Below, piece by piece: positions 18,567 to 28,411 of a DNA stretch of 64,000 nucleotides (position 1 is its first letter; each line of letters begins with the position of its first letter). Position numbers and translations under genes: made by a program. Location: NCBI GenBank assembly GCA_035277485.1, contig DATEKK010000095.1, positions 14,007-78,006 on the forward strand. The letters run 5' to 3'. This DNA is from JADGGM01 sp035277485. Lineage in GTDB: Bacteria; Gemmatimonadota; Gemmatimonadetes; Gemmatimonadales; Gemmatimonadaceae. Under the pieces are notes generated by a model. It was not told the DNA's origin, searched no databases, and worked only from the letters and a program-made list of their open reading frames with translations.

Positions 18567-19749
18567 CCTGCGATTGCTCATCTCCCCGCGCGTCTGCCTA
18601 ACGGCAACCGCGGTCGCTCTCGTCGCCGTCGCGTTGAACGCGTGCTCCAAGGATGCGCCGCCCGCGTCCGCCGAACGCGCGCCCGGTTACGGCAACGCAC
18701 CGGCCGCCAAACCCGGCGAGCTCGTGCTGCCGCCCGCCCAACGGGAGCGCATCTCGATCACCACCGTCGAGCCCACCCGCTATCAGCCGTTGGTCTACGC
18801 CACCGGCACCGTGGCGTTCGACGGCGACCAATCGACGCAGGTCCTGGCGCCCATTTCGGGACCCGTGGCACGCATCCTCGTCCAACCCGGTGACGCGGTG
18901 TCGCGCGGGCAGGCGCTGGCGTACGTGTCGTCGCCGGATTATGCGGCGGCCGTGTCGAACTACCGGAAGGCCGCGGCCACCGCGCGCAACCTGCAGCACA
19001 TCGCCGACCTGGATGTACAATTGTACAAGAACGACGCGATCGCGCGCCGCGACATGGAACAGGCGCAGACCGACGCCGTCTCCGCCAACGCCGATCGCGA
19101 CGCCGCGCTCGAGCAGCTCCGCTCGATCGGCGTCGAGGACACCACGATTCAGGCGCTCCAGGAAAACCGGCCCGTCGCGAACGTGCAGGGCGCGATCCGC
19201 GCACCGATCGCGGGCACCGTGGTCGAACGGCTCGTCACGCCCGGCCAGCTCCTGCAGGCCGGCACGACGCCCTGCTTTACCGTGGCGGACCTGTCGCGCG
19301 TGTGGGTCATGACCAACGTGTTCGAGTCCGACCTGTCCGACGTTCGGTTAGGCGACCAGGCCGACGTCGTCACCAACGCGTCGACCAACGTGTTCCACGG
19401 CATCGTCGACAACATCGCGGCCGAGGTCGATTCCGCGACCAAGGCCACCGCGGCGCGCGTGGTCGTCTCGAATCCCGATCGCCTGCTCAAGAAGGACATG
19501 TACGTGCGCGTCACGGTGCACTCGCGCCACGAGCACACGGGATTGCTCGTGCCGTTGGCCGCCGTGCTCCGCGATGAAGACAACAATCCGTTCGTGTATG
19601 TGCAGGACACGAACGGCGCGTTCGCGCGCCGGTCGGTCACGTTAGGCGAACGCCTCGCCGACCGCTACCAGATCGCGTCGGGTCTCGAGGGCGGCGACAA
19701 GGTGGTGTCCGAGGGCGGGCTCTTCCTCCAGTTCGCGCAGAGTCAATGA
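18559..19749 (+). CDS. RND efflux periplasmic adaptor (CzcB/CusB-like lipoprotein)
   Basis: 396 residues. The ATG at 18559 gives a signal peptide with lipobox LNAC near residue 29, so the adaptor should be lipid-anchored. The membrane-fusion layout is present: barrel-sandwich half ATGTVAFDGD with APISGPVARILVQPGDAV near 95, a helical hairpin near 130-215, the second lipoyl half IRAPIAGTVVERLVTPGQLL, then beta-barrel and membrane-proximal domains. It links the RND pump to the TolC-like channel. Its stop overlaps the pump start by 4 nt. Confidence 0.93.
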   Translation: MTDLRLLISPRVCLTATAVALVAVALNACSKDAPPASAERAPGYGNAPAAKPGELVLPPAQRERISITTVEPTRYQPLVYATGTVAFDGDQSTQVLAPISGPVARILVQPGDAVSRGQALAYVSSPDYAAAVSNYRKAAATARNLQHIADLDVQLYKNDAIARRDMEQAQTDAVSANADRDAALEQLRSIGVEDTTIQALQENRPVANVQGAIRAPIAGTVVERLVTPGQLLQAGTTPCFTVADLSRVWVMTNVFESDLSDVRLGDQADVVTNASTNVFHGIVDNIAAEVDSATKATAARVVVSNPDRLLKKDMYVRVTVHSRHEHTGLLVPLAAVLRDEDNNPFVYVQDTNGAFARRSVTLGERLADRYQIASGLEGGDKVVSEGGLFLQFAQSQ

Positions 19750-22700
19750 CGACGCCCACAGACTACACGCCACCCGCGCTGCCGAACCCGGACGAGTCGC
19801 GCCAGTCGTACATCAACCGGATCATCGGCGCATCGCTCGGTCAGCGATTCCTCGTCGCGCTGCTCGCGCTGCTGCTCATCGGCGCCGGCATCTGGTCGTT
19901 CCGGCGGCTGCCAGTCGATGCCTACCCGGACCTCTCGCCGACGATGGTCGAGATCGTCACCCAGTGGCCGGGCCACGCCTCCGAGGAAGTCGAGCGCCTG
20001 ATCACGGTACCCATCGAGATCGAGATGAACGGACTGCCGAACCTCAAGATCGTCCGCTCGATCTCGCTCTATGGACTCTCCGATGTCACGCTCACGTTCG
20101 AGGACGGCACCGACGATTACTTCGCGCGCGAACAGGCCTTCGAGCGCTTCGGCGATCTCCAGCTTCCCGACGGCGTCGCACCCGGGCTCGTGCCGCTTAC
20201 CTCGCCGTCCGGCCTCGTGTACCGCTACGTCCTCGAGAGCAACGACCGCTCGGCGATGGAGCTCAAGAACATCGACGACTGGGTGATCACCAAGGCGTAC
20301 AAGTCGGTGAGCGGCGTCGCGGACGACTCTCCGTTAGGCGGCGAGACCATGCAGTACCAGGTGTTGCTCGACCCGACGCGCCTCGCCGGCGCCGGCCTCA
20401 CGGTCCCCGAGGTCCAGCAGGCGCTCGCCAACAACAACGGCAACGCGGGCGGCGGGTTCTACTCGGAGGGCGGCCAGTTCTATTACGTGCGCGGTCTCGC
20501 GCGCATCAAGACCCTCGACGACATCTCGAACATTGTCGTCGCCGTGCACAACGGCACGCCCATCCTCGTCAAGGATCTCGGCGACGTCGTCATCGGCCAC
20601 GCGCCACGGTTAGGCCAGTTCGGCTTCAACGAGACCAACGACGCGGTCGAAGGCGTGATCCTCATGCGCCGCGGCGAGCAGACACAAACGGTGCTCAAAC
20701 GCGTCGAGGCGATGACCAAACAGCTCAACGACTCCGTGTTGCCGCGCGACGTCCGCATCCGGCCTTTCTATGATCGGAGCGACCTCGTCGACCTCACCAC
20801 GCGTACCGTCGAAGACAATCTGATTCGCGGCATCCTGCTCGTGATCGTCGTGCTCATTTTCTTCCTGTACGACGTGCGATCGGGCCTCATCGTCGCGGTC
20901 GCGATCCCGATGTCCCTGCTGTTCGCGTTCATCTGGCTCGACATCAGACACATCCCGGCGAACTTGTTGTCCATCGGCGCCATTGACTTCGGCATCTTGG
21001 TCGACGGCGCCGTCGTCATGGTCGAGAACATCCATCGACAACTGGCGCTGAGACACGGCACCGACTACAACCTCATCCAGGTGATCCGCGCAGCCGCCGC
21101 GGAAGTCGACCGGCCGATCTTCTACGCCGTTGCGGTGATCGTCGCGGGATTCCTGCCCATCTACGTGCTCGCCGGACCGTCCGGGCGCTTGTTCCGCCCG
21201 ATGGCCGACACGACGATTTTCGCGCTCATCGGATCGCTGCTCGTCACACTCACGCTCATTCCGGTGTCGTGCTCGTGGCTCCTCAAGCGCGGCGTGAAGG
21301 AGCGGCGGAACAAAGCGTTCGATTGGGTCAGGCGAGTCTACGAGCGCGCGCTCGATGCGTGCCTCGCGCGTCCCTGGGCCACGACCATCGTATCCACCGC
21401 GGTGTTCGGGCTGTCGCTCCTCCTCATTCCGGTAATCGGCGCCGAGTTCATGCCGCACCTCGATGAGGGTGCGCTGTGGGTGCGCGCGACGATGCCGTAC
21501 ACGATTTCATTCGACGAAAGTGCGGCCATCGTCCCCAAGATCCGCGCGATCCTGCGCTCGTTCCCGGAAGTCACGGTCGTCGGCTCCGAGCACGGCCGCC
21601 CCGATGACGGCACCGATCCCACCGGTTTCTTCAACGCCGAGTTCTACGTTGGGCTCAAGCCGTACGGAGAGTGGACGGGCCCGTATCACTCGAAGCAGGA
21701 CCTCATCGACGCGATCGACAAGAAGCTCGAGACCTTTCCCGGCATCACGTTCAACTACACGCAGCCCGCGGAAGATGCCGTCGATGAAGCAGAGACCGGT
21801 CTCAAGAGCGCGCTCGACGTGAAGGTGTTCGGCCCCGATCTCACCGTGCTCGAGAAAAAGGGCAAGGAAATCAAGCAGGTCCTCGAACGCGTGCGCGGCC
21901 TCGGCGACCTCACGCTCGTGCAGGAGCTCGGGCAGCCCGCCCTAACGGTCGCCGTGGATCGCGAGAAGATCGCGCGCTACGGCATCAACGCCGGCGACGT
22001 GAATGCGCTCATTGAGGCCGCCGTCGGCGGCGGCGTGGCGACGCAGGTCGAGCAGGGCGAACGCCTGTACGATCTCGTCGTGAGACTGGAACCGCAGTAC
22101 CGCGAGAATCCGCAGCAGATCGGCAGCATTCTCGTTGCCGCGCCCGACGGCGAGCAGATCCCGCTCAAGGACATCGCCCAAGTCCAGGTGTCTAACGGAG
22201 CGTCGTTCATCTACCGGCAGGACAACAGCCGCTTCATCGGCATCCAGTACTCGGTGAACGGACGCGACCTCGCGAGCGCGGTGCAGGATGCCCAACAGCA
22301 GGTGAGCGCGGCGGTCAAGTTGCCGCCCGGCTACCACGTGGTGTGGGGCGGCGAATACCAGGAGTACACGGCGTCGCGCGCCCAACTCCGCGTCATTCTT
22401 CCGCTCACGTTGTTCGTGATCTTCCTGTTGCTGTTCGTGTTGTACGGCAACTTCAAGTTCCCGTTCATTACCGTGTTCGGCGTGATTCTGTCGGCGCCGG
22501 TTGGCGGGTTAGTCGCCCTCTTGATCAGCGGGACGCCCTTCTCCGTCTCGTCGGGCATCGGGTTCCTCGCGCTCTTCGGCGTCTCCGTGCAAACGGCCGT
22601 CGTGTACATCTCGTACGCGAACGAGCTCCGCAACGGCGGCGTGAGCATTCTCGAGGCGACGCGCGAGGCAGCCGTGCTGCGGTTGCGTCCGATCATGATG

Positions 22701-22886
22701 ACCGCGCTCGTTGCTGCGTTGGGCCTGTTGCCCGCCGCGCTGTCGCACGGTGTCGGGTCCGATTCGCAGCGGCCTTTTGCGTTGGTCATCGTCGGTGGAC
22801 TCTTCTCGCGGCTGCTGATCAGCGTGTTCCTGATGCCCGCGCTGTATGCAATCGTCGCTCGGCAAGGTGATCGCTTGCAGGTGTAA
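19746..22886 (+). CDS. Heavy-metal efflux RND transporter (CzcA/CusA family)
   Basis: 1046 residues, standard length for HME-RND pumps. Twelve-helix architecture with two large periplasmic loops is evident. The helix-4 proton-relay motif DFGILVDGAVVMVEN near residue 415 is diagnostic of the CzcA/CusA branch as opposed to drug-efflux AcrB. It acts in the inner membrane, exporting cations through the adaptor and outer-membrane channel encoded upstream. The preferred ion (Cu/Ag or Co/Zn/Cd) is not decided by sequence, though the upstream His-rich peptide fits a transition metal. No metal-responsive regulator is adjacent. Confidence 0.95.
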   Translation: MTTPTDYTPPALPNPDESRQSYINRIIGASLGQRFLVALLALLLIGAGIWSFRRLPVDAYPDLSPTMVEIVTQWPGHASEEVERLITVPIEIEMNGLPNLKIVRSISLYGLSDVTLTFEDGTDDYFAREQAFERFGDLQLPDGVAPGLVPLTSPSGLVYRYVLESNDRSAMELKNIDDWVITKAYKSVSGVADDSPLGGETMQYQVLLDPTRLAGAGLTVPEVQQALANNNGNAGGGFYSEGGQFYYVRGLARIKTLDDISNIVVAVHNGTPILVKDLGDVVIGHAPRLGQFGFNETNDAVEGVILMRRGEQTQTVLKRVEAMTKQLNDSVLPRDVRIRPFYDRSDLVDLTTRTVEDNLIRGILLVIVVLIFFLYDVRSGLIVAVAIPMSLLFAFIWLDIRHIPANLLSIGAIDFGILVDGAVVMVENIHRQLALRHGTDYNLIQVIRAAAAEVDRPIFYAVAVIVAGFLPIYVLAGPSGRLFRPMADTTIFALIGSLLVTLTLIPVSCSWLLKRGVKERRNKAFDWVRRVYERALDACLARPWATTIVSTAVFGLSLLLIPVIGAEFMPHLDEGALWVRATMPYTISFDESAAIVPKIRAILRSFPEVTVVGSEHGRPDDGTDPTGFFNAEFYVGLKPYGEWTGPYHSKQDLIDAIDKKLETFPGITFNYTQPAEDAVDEAETGLKSALDVKVFGPDLTVLEKKGKEIKQVLERVRGLGDLTLVQELGQPALTVAVDREKIARYGINAGDVNALIEAAVGGGVATQVEQGERLYDLVVRLEPQYRENPQQIGSILVAAPDGEQIPLKDIAQVQVSNGASFIYRQDNSRFIGIQYSVNGRDLASAVQDAQQQVSAAVKLPPGYHVVWGGEYQEYTASRAQLRVILPLTLFVIFLLLFVLYGNFKFPFITVFGVILSAPVGGLVALLISGTPFSVSSGIGFLALFGVSVQTAVVYISYANELRNGGVSILEATREAAVLRLRPIMMTALVAALGLLPAALSHGVGSDSQRPFALVIVGGLFSRLLISVFLMPALYAIVARQGDRLQV

Positions 22887-22949
22887 CGTCGTGCGATTGA
22901 CGCGTCGCGCACTCTTGCATATGCTGATTGAGCACCGGGACCAACCGGC

Positions 22950-22964
22950 GCACATTCGATGTGC
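22950..22964. promoter_or_regulatory. Short palindrome upstream of pckA, possible operator
   Basis: gcacat-tcg-atgtgc is a perfect 6-bp inverted repeat 80 nt upstream of pckA in the 157-nt gap after the RND gene. It could be an operator for a dimeric regulator of gluconeogenesis, but nothing else supports this. Confidence 0.3.
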
Positions 22965-23043
22965 ACACAAGCGACGCTCCGGCCCGGTCCGTGCAGGCAT
23001 GGAGCGGCGCTGGTTATTCCTTTTGCACCAGAGATGAACCAAC

Positions 23044-24672
23044 ATGGCAACGCAGACTCCGCCCCGCGCTGAAACGCGTGAGCGCAAGGGCAAGACCGGC
23101 CTCGAGGCGCTCGGACTCGCGCCCAAAGGGACCATTCATTGGAATCTCGTCCCACCCGAGCTCGTCCAGGCCGCCGTGCGCCGCGACGAAGGGCAGCTCG
23201 CCGACAAAGGACCGTTCGTCGGCATCACCACGCCCCACACCGGCCGCTCGCCCAAAGACAAATTCCTCGTCAAGGAACCGGGCACCGAGCGCGACGTGTG
23301 GTGGGGCGATGTGAATCGCCCCTTTTCGCCCGAGCACTACCAGAAGCTCTTGGCCGACGTCCGCGCCTACCTGGCTGCCCAACCGGAGCTGTTCGTCCAG
23401 GATCTCTGGACGGGCGCCGACCCGCGCCACCGCCTCTCCGTCCGCTACGTCTCGCCTAACGCATGGCAGATGCTGTTCGTGCGGAACATGTTCATCCGCC
23501 CGGAGCTCACCGACCTGCCCACCTTCGTGCCGAACTTCAGCGTGCTGCATGTGCCGGAGATGCAGGCCGACCCGGCCAAGCACGGCACGCGCACCGGCAC
23601 GTTCATCGTCCTCGACTTCGCCTCGCGCCAGATCCTCATCGGCGGCACCCGCTACGCGGGCGAGCTCAAGAAGGCGATGTTCACGGTGATGAACTACCTC
23701 ATGCCCAAGTCCAACGTGCTCTCCATGCACTGCTCCGCCAACATCGGCGAACAGGGCGACTGCGCGTTGTTCTTCGGACTCTCCGGTACCGGCAAGACCA
23801 CGCTCTCCGCCGATCCCGAACGCCAGCTCATCGGCGACGACGAACACGGATGGAGCGACGAAGGCGTGTTCAATTTCGAGGGCGGCTGCTACGCGAAAGC
23901 GATCAACCTCTCCGAGGACAGCGAGCCCGACATCTATCGCACCACGCAGATGTTCGGCACGGTGCTCGAGAACGTCGTCCTCGATCCCAATTCGCGCCGC
24001 CCCGACTTCACCGATTCGTCGCTCACCGAAAACACGCGCGTGTCGTATCCGCTGCCGTACATCCGGAATCACGCACCGGGCGGACGCGGCGGACACCCCA
24101 GGAACGTCGTCCTCCTCACCGCGGACGCGTTCGGCGTGCTGCCGCCAATCGCGCGCCTAACGAGAGACCAGGCGCTCTACTACTTCCTGTCCGGGTACAC
24201 CGCCAAAGTCGCCGGCACCGAGCGCGGTGTCACCGAGCCGCAGGCCACGTTCAGCGCGTGCTTCGGCGCCGTCTTTCTCGTCTGGCCGCCCACCAAATAC
24301 GCCGAGATGCTCGGCGCGCGCCTCGACCAGCACAAGTCCAAGGTGTGGCTCGTCAACACGGGATGGACCGGCGGCCCATTCGGCGTGGGCACACGCATGA
24401 AGTTGGGCTACACGCGCGCGATGGTGCGCGCCGCGCTCTCGGGCGCGCTCGATGCCGTGCCCACCACCACCGATCCGATCTTCGGACTCGCGGTGCCGAA
24501 ATTGGTGCACGGCGTGCCCGCCGAGGTGATGAATCCGCGCGGTACGTGGTCGGATCCGGCCGCGTACGACGCGCAGGCCCGGAAGCTCGCCGGCATGTTC
24601 GCCAAGAATTTCGAGCAGTTCGCGAACGCGGTGTCCGACGGCGTCAAACACGCAGGTCCCAAGGGCGCATGA
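23044..24672 (+). CDS. pckA: Phosphoenolpyruvate carboxykinase (ATP)
   Basis: 542 residues, normal for the ATP-dependent enzyme. It converts oxaloacetate and ATP to phosphoenolpyruvate in the first committed step of gluconeogenesis. Motifs: the substrate-loop segment GRSPKDKFLVKEP near residue 65, the PEPCK kinase-1 loop GLSGTGKTTLSADP near 250, the metal-site region DDEHGWSDEGVFNFEGGCY near 270, and the C-terminal NTGWTGGPFGVGTRM near 440. It stands alone between the efflux operon and an HD-domain gene. Confidence 0.97.
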   Translation: MATQTPPRAETRERKGKTGLEALGLAPKGTIHWNLVPPELVQAAVRRDEGQLADKGPFVGITTPHTGRSPKDKFLVKEPGTERDVWWGDVNRPFSPEHYQKLLADVRAYLAAQPELFVQDLWTGADPRHRLSVRYVSPNAWQMLFVRNMFIRPELTDLPTFVPNFSVLHVPEMQADPAKHGTRTGTFIVLDFASRQILIGGTRYAGELKKAMFTVMNYLMPKSNVLSMHCSANIGEQGDCALFFGLSGTGKTTLSADPERQLIGDDEHGWSDEGVFNFEGGCYAKAINLSEDSEPDIYRTTQMFGTVLENVVLDPNSRRPDFTDSSLTENTRVSYPLPYIRNHAPGGRGGHPRNVVLLTADAFGVLPPIARLTRDQALYYFLSGYTAKVAGTERGVTEPQATFSACFGAVFLVWPPTKYAEMLGARLDQHKSKVWLVNTGWTGGPFGVGTRMKLGYTRAMVRAALSGALDAVPTTTDPIFGLAVPKLVHGVPAEVMNPRGTWSDPAAYDAQARKLAGMFAKNFEQFANAVSDGVKHAGPKGA

Positions 24673-24679
24673 TCGACGT

Positions 24680-25906
24680 GTGACGTCGATCCGCGATCCG
24701 CTCTGGAACACCATCGTCCTCGATGACGTCGCCCGGCGGCTCATCGACACGCCGGTGTTCCAGCGCCTCCGGTACGTCCGTCAGTTAGGCCTGGCGCACC
24801 TCGTCTACCCCGGCGCCACCCACACCCGCTTCGAGCACGCGTTAGGCGCGTACCACCTGGCGCGGCGCACGATCGCCGTCCTCGACGAGCGCCGCGAGCT
24901 CGACGGCGCCATCGCACCCGACGAGCGCGGCGTCGTCACCGCCGCGGCGCTGCTCCACGACATCGGCCACCACCCGTTCTCGCACGCGCTCGAGGAGATC
25001 GGCGCCCAGCACCACGAAGTGGCCGCGCGGCCGCTCATCACCTTGGGCCCGATCGCCGACGAGCTCCGCGCCTCGATCGCGCGCGACGCACCCGAACGCG
25101 TCTACGCGCTCATCCGCGGCCAGAGCACGAGCCCGCTCCAGGGCCTCATCTCGGGCTCGCTCGATCTCGACAAGATCGAATACTTGAAGCGCGACGCGTT
25201 CATGTGCGGCGTGCCGTACGGCGAGATCGACGTCGACCGCCTCGTCAACGCCCTCACGGTCATCCGCGACGCACCGGCGATACCGGGCCGCACGACCATC
25301 GGTGTGCTCGACAAGGGGCTTTCCGCACTCGAGTCCCTGCTCTTCGCCAAGTACCAGATGTACCGCAACGTGTACTGGCACCACGCCGTGCGCAGCGCGA
25401 CCGCGATGTACAAGCGCCTCGTGGATGACGCGATCCGCGACGGCGCCCTCGACGAGCGCGCGCTGTCGTCGCTCACCGACGAAGGTCTCCTGCACGTGCT
25501 CGAGCACACGAGCAACGCGCCGCTCCTCGACGCGCTCCGCAACCGGCGACTCTACAAGCGCGCGTTCGAGTGCGCCGCGGGCGACTTGCCGGATGGCGTG
25601 GGCGATTGGATCGCCGTCGAGCTCGACCGCGTCCGCGCCACCGAAGACGCACTCGCCCGCCAGTTAGGCCTCGCCCCCGGCGAGCTGCTCCTCGATTTTC
25701 CCGAGAAGCCGCAGATGCTGGGACTCGATTTGCCGGTTAGGCTGCGCGGCGGACAGGTGCACCGCCTCACCCGCGAGGGACTCCCGGGCTCGATCAACTT
25801 GCCCGCGCTCTCGGACGAGCTCTATCGCTCGGCACGCGTGCTGCGGGTGTTCGTGGCCCGTCCCGTTCTGTTAGGCGAAAGCGCGTTGCGCGCCGTGCTC
25901 GGCTGA
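24680..25906 (+). CDS. HD-domain phosphohydrolase (SAMHD1/YwfO-like)
   Basis: 408 residues from a GTG 7 nt after the pckA stop. The HD metal site is complete: HTRFEHALGAYH near residue 55, LLHDIGHHPFSHALEE near 95, then the D of SGSLDLDKIEYLKRDA near 165. The arrangement matches SAMHD1-like dNTPases and deoxyguanosinetriphosphate hydrolase-like proteins. The nucleotide substrate is not predictable. The end is convergent with, and 1 nt from, the minus-strand 59-residue gene. Confidence 0.9.
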   Translation: MTSIRDPLWNTIVLDDVARRLIDTPVFQRLRYVRQLGLAHLVYPGATHTRFEHALGAYHLARRTIAVLDERRELDGAIAPDERGVVTAAALLHDIGHHPFSHALEEIGAQHHEVAARPLITLGPIADELRASIARDAPERVYALIRGQSTSPLQGLISGSLDLDKIEYLKRDAFMCGVPYGEIDVDRLVNALTVIRDAPAIPGRTTIGVLDKGLSALESLLFAKYQMYRNVYWHHAVRSATAMYKRLVDDAIRDGALDERALSSLTDEGLLHVLEHTSNAPLLDALRNRRLYKRAFECAAGDLPDGVGDWIAVELDRVRATEDALARQLGLAPGELLLDFPEKPQMLGLDLPVRLRGGQVHRLTREGLPGSINLPALSDELYRSARVLRVFVARPVLLGESALRAVLG

Positions 25907-25907
25907 T

Positions 25908-26087
25908 TCAACCGCCGCGCGCCCGATCGGCGCCGCGCGCGTCCGCCAAGCGGCGCGCGATCCCGCGGTAGAAGGCCGCGTCCTCGCCGCGCCGCTGTTC
26001 TTCCAACGAGAGCGCCGCCAGCTCCAACGCGTAGAGGATGTTGCCGAGGTAGAGCTCCGCGAGTGCGCCGACCGTATCGTCGGGCAT
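25908..26087 (-). CDS. 59-residue protein at the end of the FHA/PP2C operon
   Basis: Opens with MPDDTVGALAELYLGNILYALE and ends in an Arg-rich tail. It begins 1 nt after the stop of the PP2C phosphatase gene, so it is most likely the third gene of that operon. It looks all-helical and soluble. Family not recognised. The reading frame is also open upstream inside the phosphatase gene, but that part is out-of-frame shadow. Confidence 0.55.
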   Translation of the reverse strand: MPDDTVGALAELYLGNILYALELAALSLEEQRRGEDAAFYRGIARRLADARGADRARGG

Positions 26088-26088
26088 G

Positions 26089-26874
26089 TCAGCCGCCGGT
26101 CTTACCGTCCGTCGCGGCCGCGCCGGCGTTGCCGGACGCTTCGTCCAACGCGAGCACGCGCACGACGATCGCGGTGATGTTGTCCAACCCGCCGCGACCA
26201 TTGGCCTCCGCGATCAGCGCGTCCACGACCCGCTGCGCGGTGGCGCGCGACTGGAGCAGTTGCGCGAGCCGCCGGTCGTCCACCATTCCCGTTAGGCCGT
26301 CGCTCGCGACCAGGAACGTGTCGCCGCGCCGCACGTCGCCCGCGTACAGGTCCGGCTGCACATCGGTGTTCGCGCCCACACACCGCGTGATCACGTTGCT
26401 GTAGGGATGGTACCGCGCCTGCTCCGGCGTGAGCACGCCCGCGTCCACCTGCTCCTGCACGTACGAGTGATCCTTCGTCAGCTGCCGTAAGGCGCCGTCG
26501 CGCAGCATGTACACGCGCGAATCGCCCACGTGTCCGATGAGATAGTGCGCATCGTGCAGCAGCAACACGCACACCGTCGTCCCCATGCCCTGCTTGTCGA
26601 CTTCGGTCAGCGTCCGCTGATAAATCGCCTGGTTCGCGCGCTGCAACGACTGCTGCACGCGCTCGCGCGCCAACTCATCCGCCAACGCGTTCGCATCCCG
26701 TAACTCGTCGGATAGAATGCGCACCGCCATGTCGCTCGCGACTTCACCCGCCGCGTGCCCGCCCATTCCGTCGGCGACCACGAACAATCCACGCGGCAGG
26801 TCCGAGAAGAAACTGTCCTCGTTCCCCGTGCGGATCATTCCGGTGTGAGTCCCCTGGCCTACCTCGAGCTGCAC
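26089..26874 (-). CDS. PP2C-type Ser/Thr protein phosphatase
   Basis: 261 residues. PPM/PP2C metal-site motifs: NEDSFF near residue 18, VADGMGGHAAGE near 33, GTTVCVLLL, GHVGDSRVY, VASDGLTGMV and DNITAIVV at the end. It removes phosphate from Ser/Thr of proteins modified by Hanks-type kinases, one of which starts at the right end of the window. The FHA gene lies 10 nt upstream, which would provide a phosphothreonine-reading partner. Confidence 0.93.
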   Translation of the reverse strand: MQLEVGQGTHTGMIRTGNEDSFFSDLPRGLFVVADGMGGHAAGEVASDMAVRILSDELRDANALADELARERVQQSLQRANQAIYQRTLTEVDKQGMGTTVCVLLLHDAHYLIGHVGDSRVYMLRDGALRQLTKDHSYVQEQVDAGVLTPEQARYHPYSNVITRCVGANTDVQPDLYAGDVRRGDTFLVASDGLTGMVDDRRLAQLLQSRATAQRVVDALIAEANGRGGLDNITAIVVRVLALDEASGNAGAAATDGKTGG

Positions 26875-26884
26875 GCGTGCCCCA

Positions 26885-28192
26885 TCAGAAAAAGAGGAGA
26901 TACACAGCCACCGCCACCGCCGCGATCACCACAATCCAGAACAGCAGCGACGGCCGCCAACGCCGGTCACGCGATTCGCGCTCACCGACGACGCCGGCCT
27001 CCCTCTCCTGCGCCTTCCCCGGCTCGCTCCCCGCCGATCCCGATCCTGCATCCCCTCCCGCCCCGGCGCGAGCCGAAGCCATCAACCGAGCCCGCTGCTC
27101 CGGCGTCAGCGCGGCAATCGCGCGCGTCTGTCCGGCGCCGGCTCCTGCGTCCGTGTCCATCATATCAGCGGCGCCCAACCCAAGACTGCTCGGTCCCGCC
27201 GTAACTACCGCCGCAACAGCCGTCGGTCGAAAGATGAACTTGATTCCGCCAACGCGCAGGTCCGGCGCGCCTTGGAGCAGCGCTTCCCCGAGAATCCGCC
27301 GACCGCCCACATACGTGCCGTTGGTCGATCCCATGTCGACCACGTACCACCCGTCGTCTCGCCATTGCAGTTTCGCGTGCGAATCCGAGACGCTGTCATC
27401 CGCCAACACGATCTCGTTGTGCGCACCGCGGCCAATGTGCGTGAGGTGCGAACGAATCTCGAACGTGGTCCCCTTCAAAAGTCCGCTGCTGGTCGCCTCC
27501 AACGTGGCGAGCACTGGTCGTGCCGGTGCGACGTCGGCGTGAAACCGAAATTCCTCGGGCCCAACCTTGAGCACGTCGCCTCGCGCGAGGCGGCATGATG
27601 ATGCAACACGTTGCCCATTTACCGACAGTCCATTCGCGCTCATGTCGGTGACCACGTAGCCGTCTGAACCGGCCGTGATCACCGCGTGCTTGCGCGACAC
27701 TTCTCCGGTCGCCACCACCACATCACACGTCGGATCGCGACCCACCACCAACCCGCCTTCCGGTACCAGGTACTCCCGCCCATCAACCAGCGACACCAGG
27801 CGACCGCCCGTCGCGCCCGCCCCTACACTCCCCATCCGCCTTGCCCCGGGCATCGAAGCGGCCTCAGGCCTCTTTACGGCTGCCACGAAGCTGGTGTTTC
27901 CTGCCTTCCGGTCATCGCCGAAGAACAGCTCGGCCGGTCCAACGTCGATCTTGTCACCATGGATTAGCGGCGTCGGCTCCGCGCCCAGTTGCACGCCGTT
28001 CACGGAGACATCAAGACTGCCGACCCGCCTGATGACGCAGCTGCCGTCCGCCTCCACCTCAATCGCCGCAGACAGGTCTCGCACCCCGTTCAGCCCCGCC
28101 GGTACCGGTATCCGCGCCCCGTCTACGCTCCCGATCCCATTCTCGCCCGCCACCAGCGGATACTGTCGATCACCGATTTGGACGTAGGCCAT
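26885..28192 (-). CDS. Membrane-anchored multi-FHA-domain protein
   Basis: 435 residues. At least two complete FHA domains: one near residues 135-215 (VGRDPTCDVVV, EVSRKHAVI, NGLSVNG) and one near 235-305 (IGRGAHNEIVL, DSHAKL, MGSTNGTYVGG). The first 95 residues look like a third, degenerate FHA domain (NGVQLGAEPTPLIHGDKI). A linker rich in Ala, Gly and charged residues is followed by a final transmembrane helix LLFWIVVIAAVAVAVYLLFF, so the FHA domains face the cytoplasm. FHA domains bind phosphothreonine peptides, and the next gene encodes the phosphatase. Confidence 0.9.
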   Translation of the reverse strand: MAYVQIGDRQYPLVAGENGIGSVDGARIPVPAGLNGVRDLSAAIEVEADGSCVIRRVGSLDVSVNGVQLGAEPTPLIHGDKIDVGPAELFFGDDRKAGNTSFVAAVKRPEAASMPGARRMGSVGAGATGGRLVSLVDGREYLVPEGGLVVGRDPTCDVVVATGEVSRKHAVITAGSDGYVVTDMSANGLSVNGQRVASSCRLARGDVLKVGPEEFRFHADVAPARPVLATLEATSSGLLKGTTFEIRSHLTHIGRGAHNEIVLADDSVSDSHAKLQWRDDGWYVVDMGSTNGTYVGGRRILGEALLQGAPDLRVGGIKFIFRPTAVAAVVTAGPSSLGLGAADMMDTDAGAGAGQTRAIAALTPEQRARLMASARAGAGGDAGSGSAGSEPGKAQEREAGVVGERESRDRRWRPSLLFWIVVIAAVAVAVYLLFF

Positions 28193-28411
28193 TCAGTAGC
28201 TGGAGAGAATCACGGGAGGGAAACAACGCTCACCGAGGGGCTCGATCCGACGACTCGTATCTCGCGCCCAACTCGGCAGATCGAAACTATTTCGGGCCAA
28301 CCAAGCAAGCAAGCCGCGGGCGCTGATAGATTATCAACAGCACATGCGCGCGCAGATCACCGAACGCAACGGTCAGAGTCCCGTTACCGACGCATTGCCG
28401 ATGGAGCCCGC

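Noticed and set aside
22887..22945. Tyr/Met-start small frame before pckA
   Set aside because: Too short, no ribosome site, and no sequence pattern beyond chance.
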